A stretch of 5,996 nucleotides of DNA from an uncultured Mycoplasmatota bacterium (lineage in GTDB: Bacteria; Bacillota_I; Bacilli_A; RF39; UBA660), in the NCBI GenBank assembly GCA_947296775.1, contig CAMYRF010000066.1, positions 1 to 5,996 on the forward strand, written 5' to 3'. Shown here piece by piece: positions 5,612-5,996 of this stretch. Position 1 is the stretch's first letter. Each line of letters opens with the position of its first letter. The notes below the pieces were generated by a model that was given only the letters and a program-made list of their open reading frames with translations, made no database searches and was not told the DNA's origin. The position numbers were made by a program, and so were the translations under genes.

Positions 5612-5620
5612 TGGTATAAT
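5612..5620 (+). promoter_or_regulatory. Extended -10 promoter for the secreted-protein gene
   Basis: TGGTATAAT has a perfect -10 (5615-5620) and the extended TG (5612-5613). At the -35 distance there is only the T-run of the cotE terminator, so the extended -10 would carry the recognition. Transcription would start near 5627, about 22 bases before the gene. Confidence 0.6.
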
Positions 5621-5648
5621 CAAAGTAGAACGAAAGAAGATAAGCAGT

Positions 5649-5996
5649 ATGAAAAGCCTTAAAGTTTACAACAAATTTTTCGCAATTGCACTAACAGGAT
5701 CATTAACCTTTGTTTTAGTAGGGGCAGAGGCAACTGAAAATGATACAAAAGATAGTTTCAATAATACACATTCAGAAAAAACATGCAATAACCCAATAGG
5801 TTTGTTTAGCATGTCGGAAATTAAAGAACAAACTACAATTAATTATAGTAATGATGAAACGACAGAAAGAATTCGCTTAAGTTTATTAAATAATGAAACC
5901 ACGGTTAATATTGAAGATATAGATTTATCTGCAGAAGAAGCAAAACAGTGTTATTTAAATACTTTAATAGATAATAGTAGAACAAACCCATGCGCA
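5649..5996 (+). CDS. Secreted protein of unknown function, N-terminal part
   Basis: An ATG at 5649 opens a frame that stays open for 116 codons to the window edge, so the 3' end is missing. Residues 1-28 look like a Sec signal peptide: basic start (MKSLKVYNK), hydrophobic core (FFAIALTGSLTFVLV), and a likely signal peptidase I site after GAEA. There is no cysteine in a lipobox position. The visible mature part is polar and Asn/Thr/Glu-rich with cysteines at residues 46, 103 and 115, which could form disulfides outside the cell. I recognise no family. The ribosome binding site is modest (AAAGAAGA, 5633-5640). It has its own promoter after the cotE terminator, so it is probably not co-transcribed with cotE. 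Its position is where mutS follows cotE in Bacillus, and it is clearly not MutS. Confidence 0.75.
   Translation, partial: MKSLKVYNKFFAIALTGSLTFVLVGAEATENDTKDSFNNTHSEKTCNNPIGLFSMSEIKEQTTINYSNDETTERIRLSLLNNETTVNIEDIDLSAEEAKQCYLNTLIDNSRTNPCA

Noticed and set aside
1..5996. Mycoplasma-type genetic code (TGA as tryptophan)
   Set aside because: Long genes read through with TGG tryptophans and no in-frame TGA, and their ends match the expected family lengths.
1..5996. CRISPR array, toxin-antitoxin pair, complete insertion sequence or phage defence genes
   Set aside because: No spaced direct repeats, no small gene pairs and no transposase ends are visible; the only mobile-element-related trace is the tail of the Rpn-like gene.

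Overview
The window is very AT-rich, uses the standard genetic code (tryptophan is TGG, and no in-frame TGA occurs in the long genes), and has every gene on the + strand. Ribosome binding sites are strong and promoters are of the extended -10 SigA type. Together with an RNase J2-like protein, a Bacillus-type MiaB and a CotE family spore-coat protein, this points to a low-GC Bacillota of the class Bacilli. It could be one of the AT-rich, gut-type relatives near Erysipelotrichales or RF39, but the sequence does not settle the lineage.

Layout from left to right: the 3' end of an Rpn/PD-(D/E)XK transposase-nuclease family gene (1-192); rnjB, an RNase J2-like protein with a degenerate active site (308-1954); a 200-base intergenic stretch with a terminator and two candidate promoters; miaB, the tRNA methylthiotransferase (2155-3570); an uncharacterised one-pass membrane protein with a large external domain (3642-4919); cotE (5034-5588, start corrected to a GTG behind a strong ribosome binding site); and the 5' end of a gene for a secreted protein of unknown function (5649 to the window edge).

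The gene set recalls the Bacillus subtilis region that holds rnjB and the miaB-ricA-cotE cluster. Here the ricA position is taken by the unrelated membrane protein. The genes look separately transcribed: nearly every gap contains an intrinsic terminator and then a promoter-like sequence. RnjB belongs to mRNA turnover, MiaB to tRNA modification and CotE to outer spore-coat assembly, so the shared location reflects conserved chromosome order more than one pathway.

The most distinctive feature is architectural. All five gene ends lie within a hairpin that includes the stop codon, and at two junctions the terminator U-tract runs straight into the -35 box of the next promoter. I found no defence system, CRISPR array, tRNA, rRNA or complete mobile element. 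No stretch over 300 bases lacks a gene.
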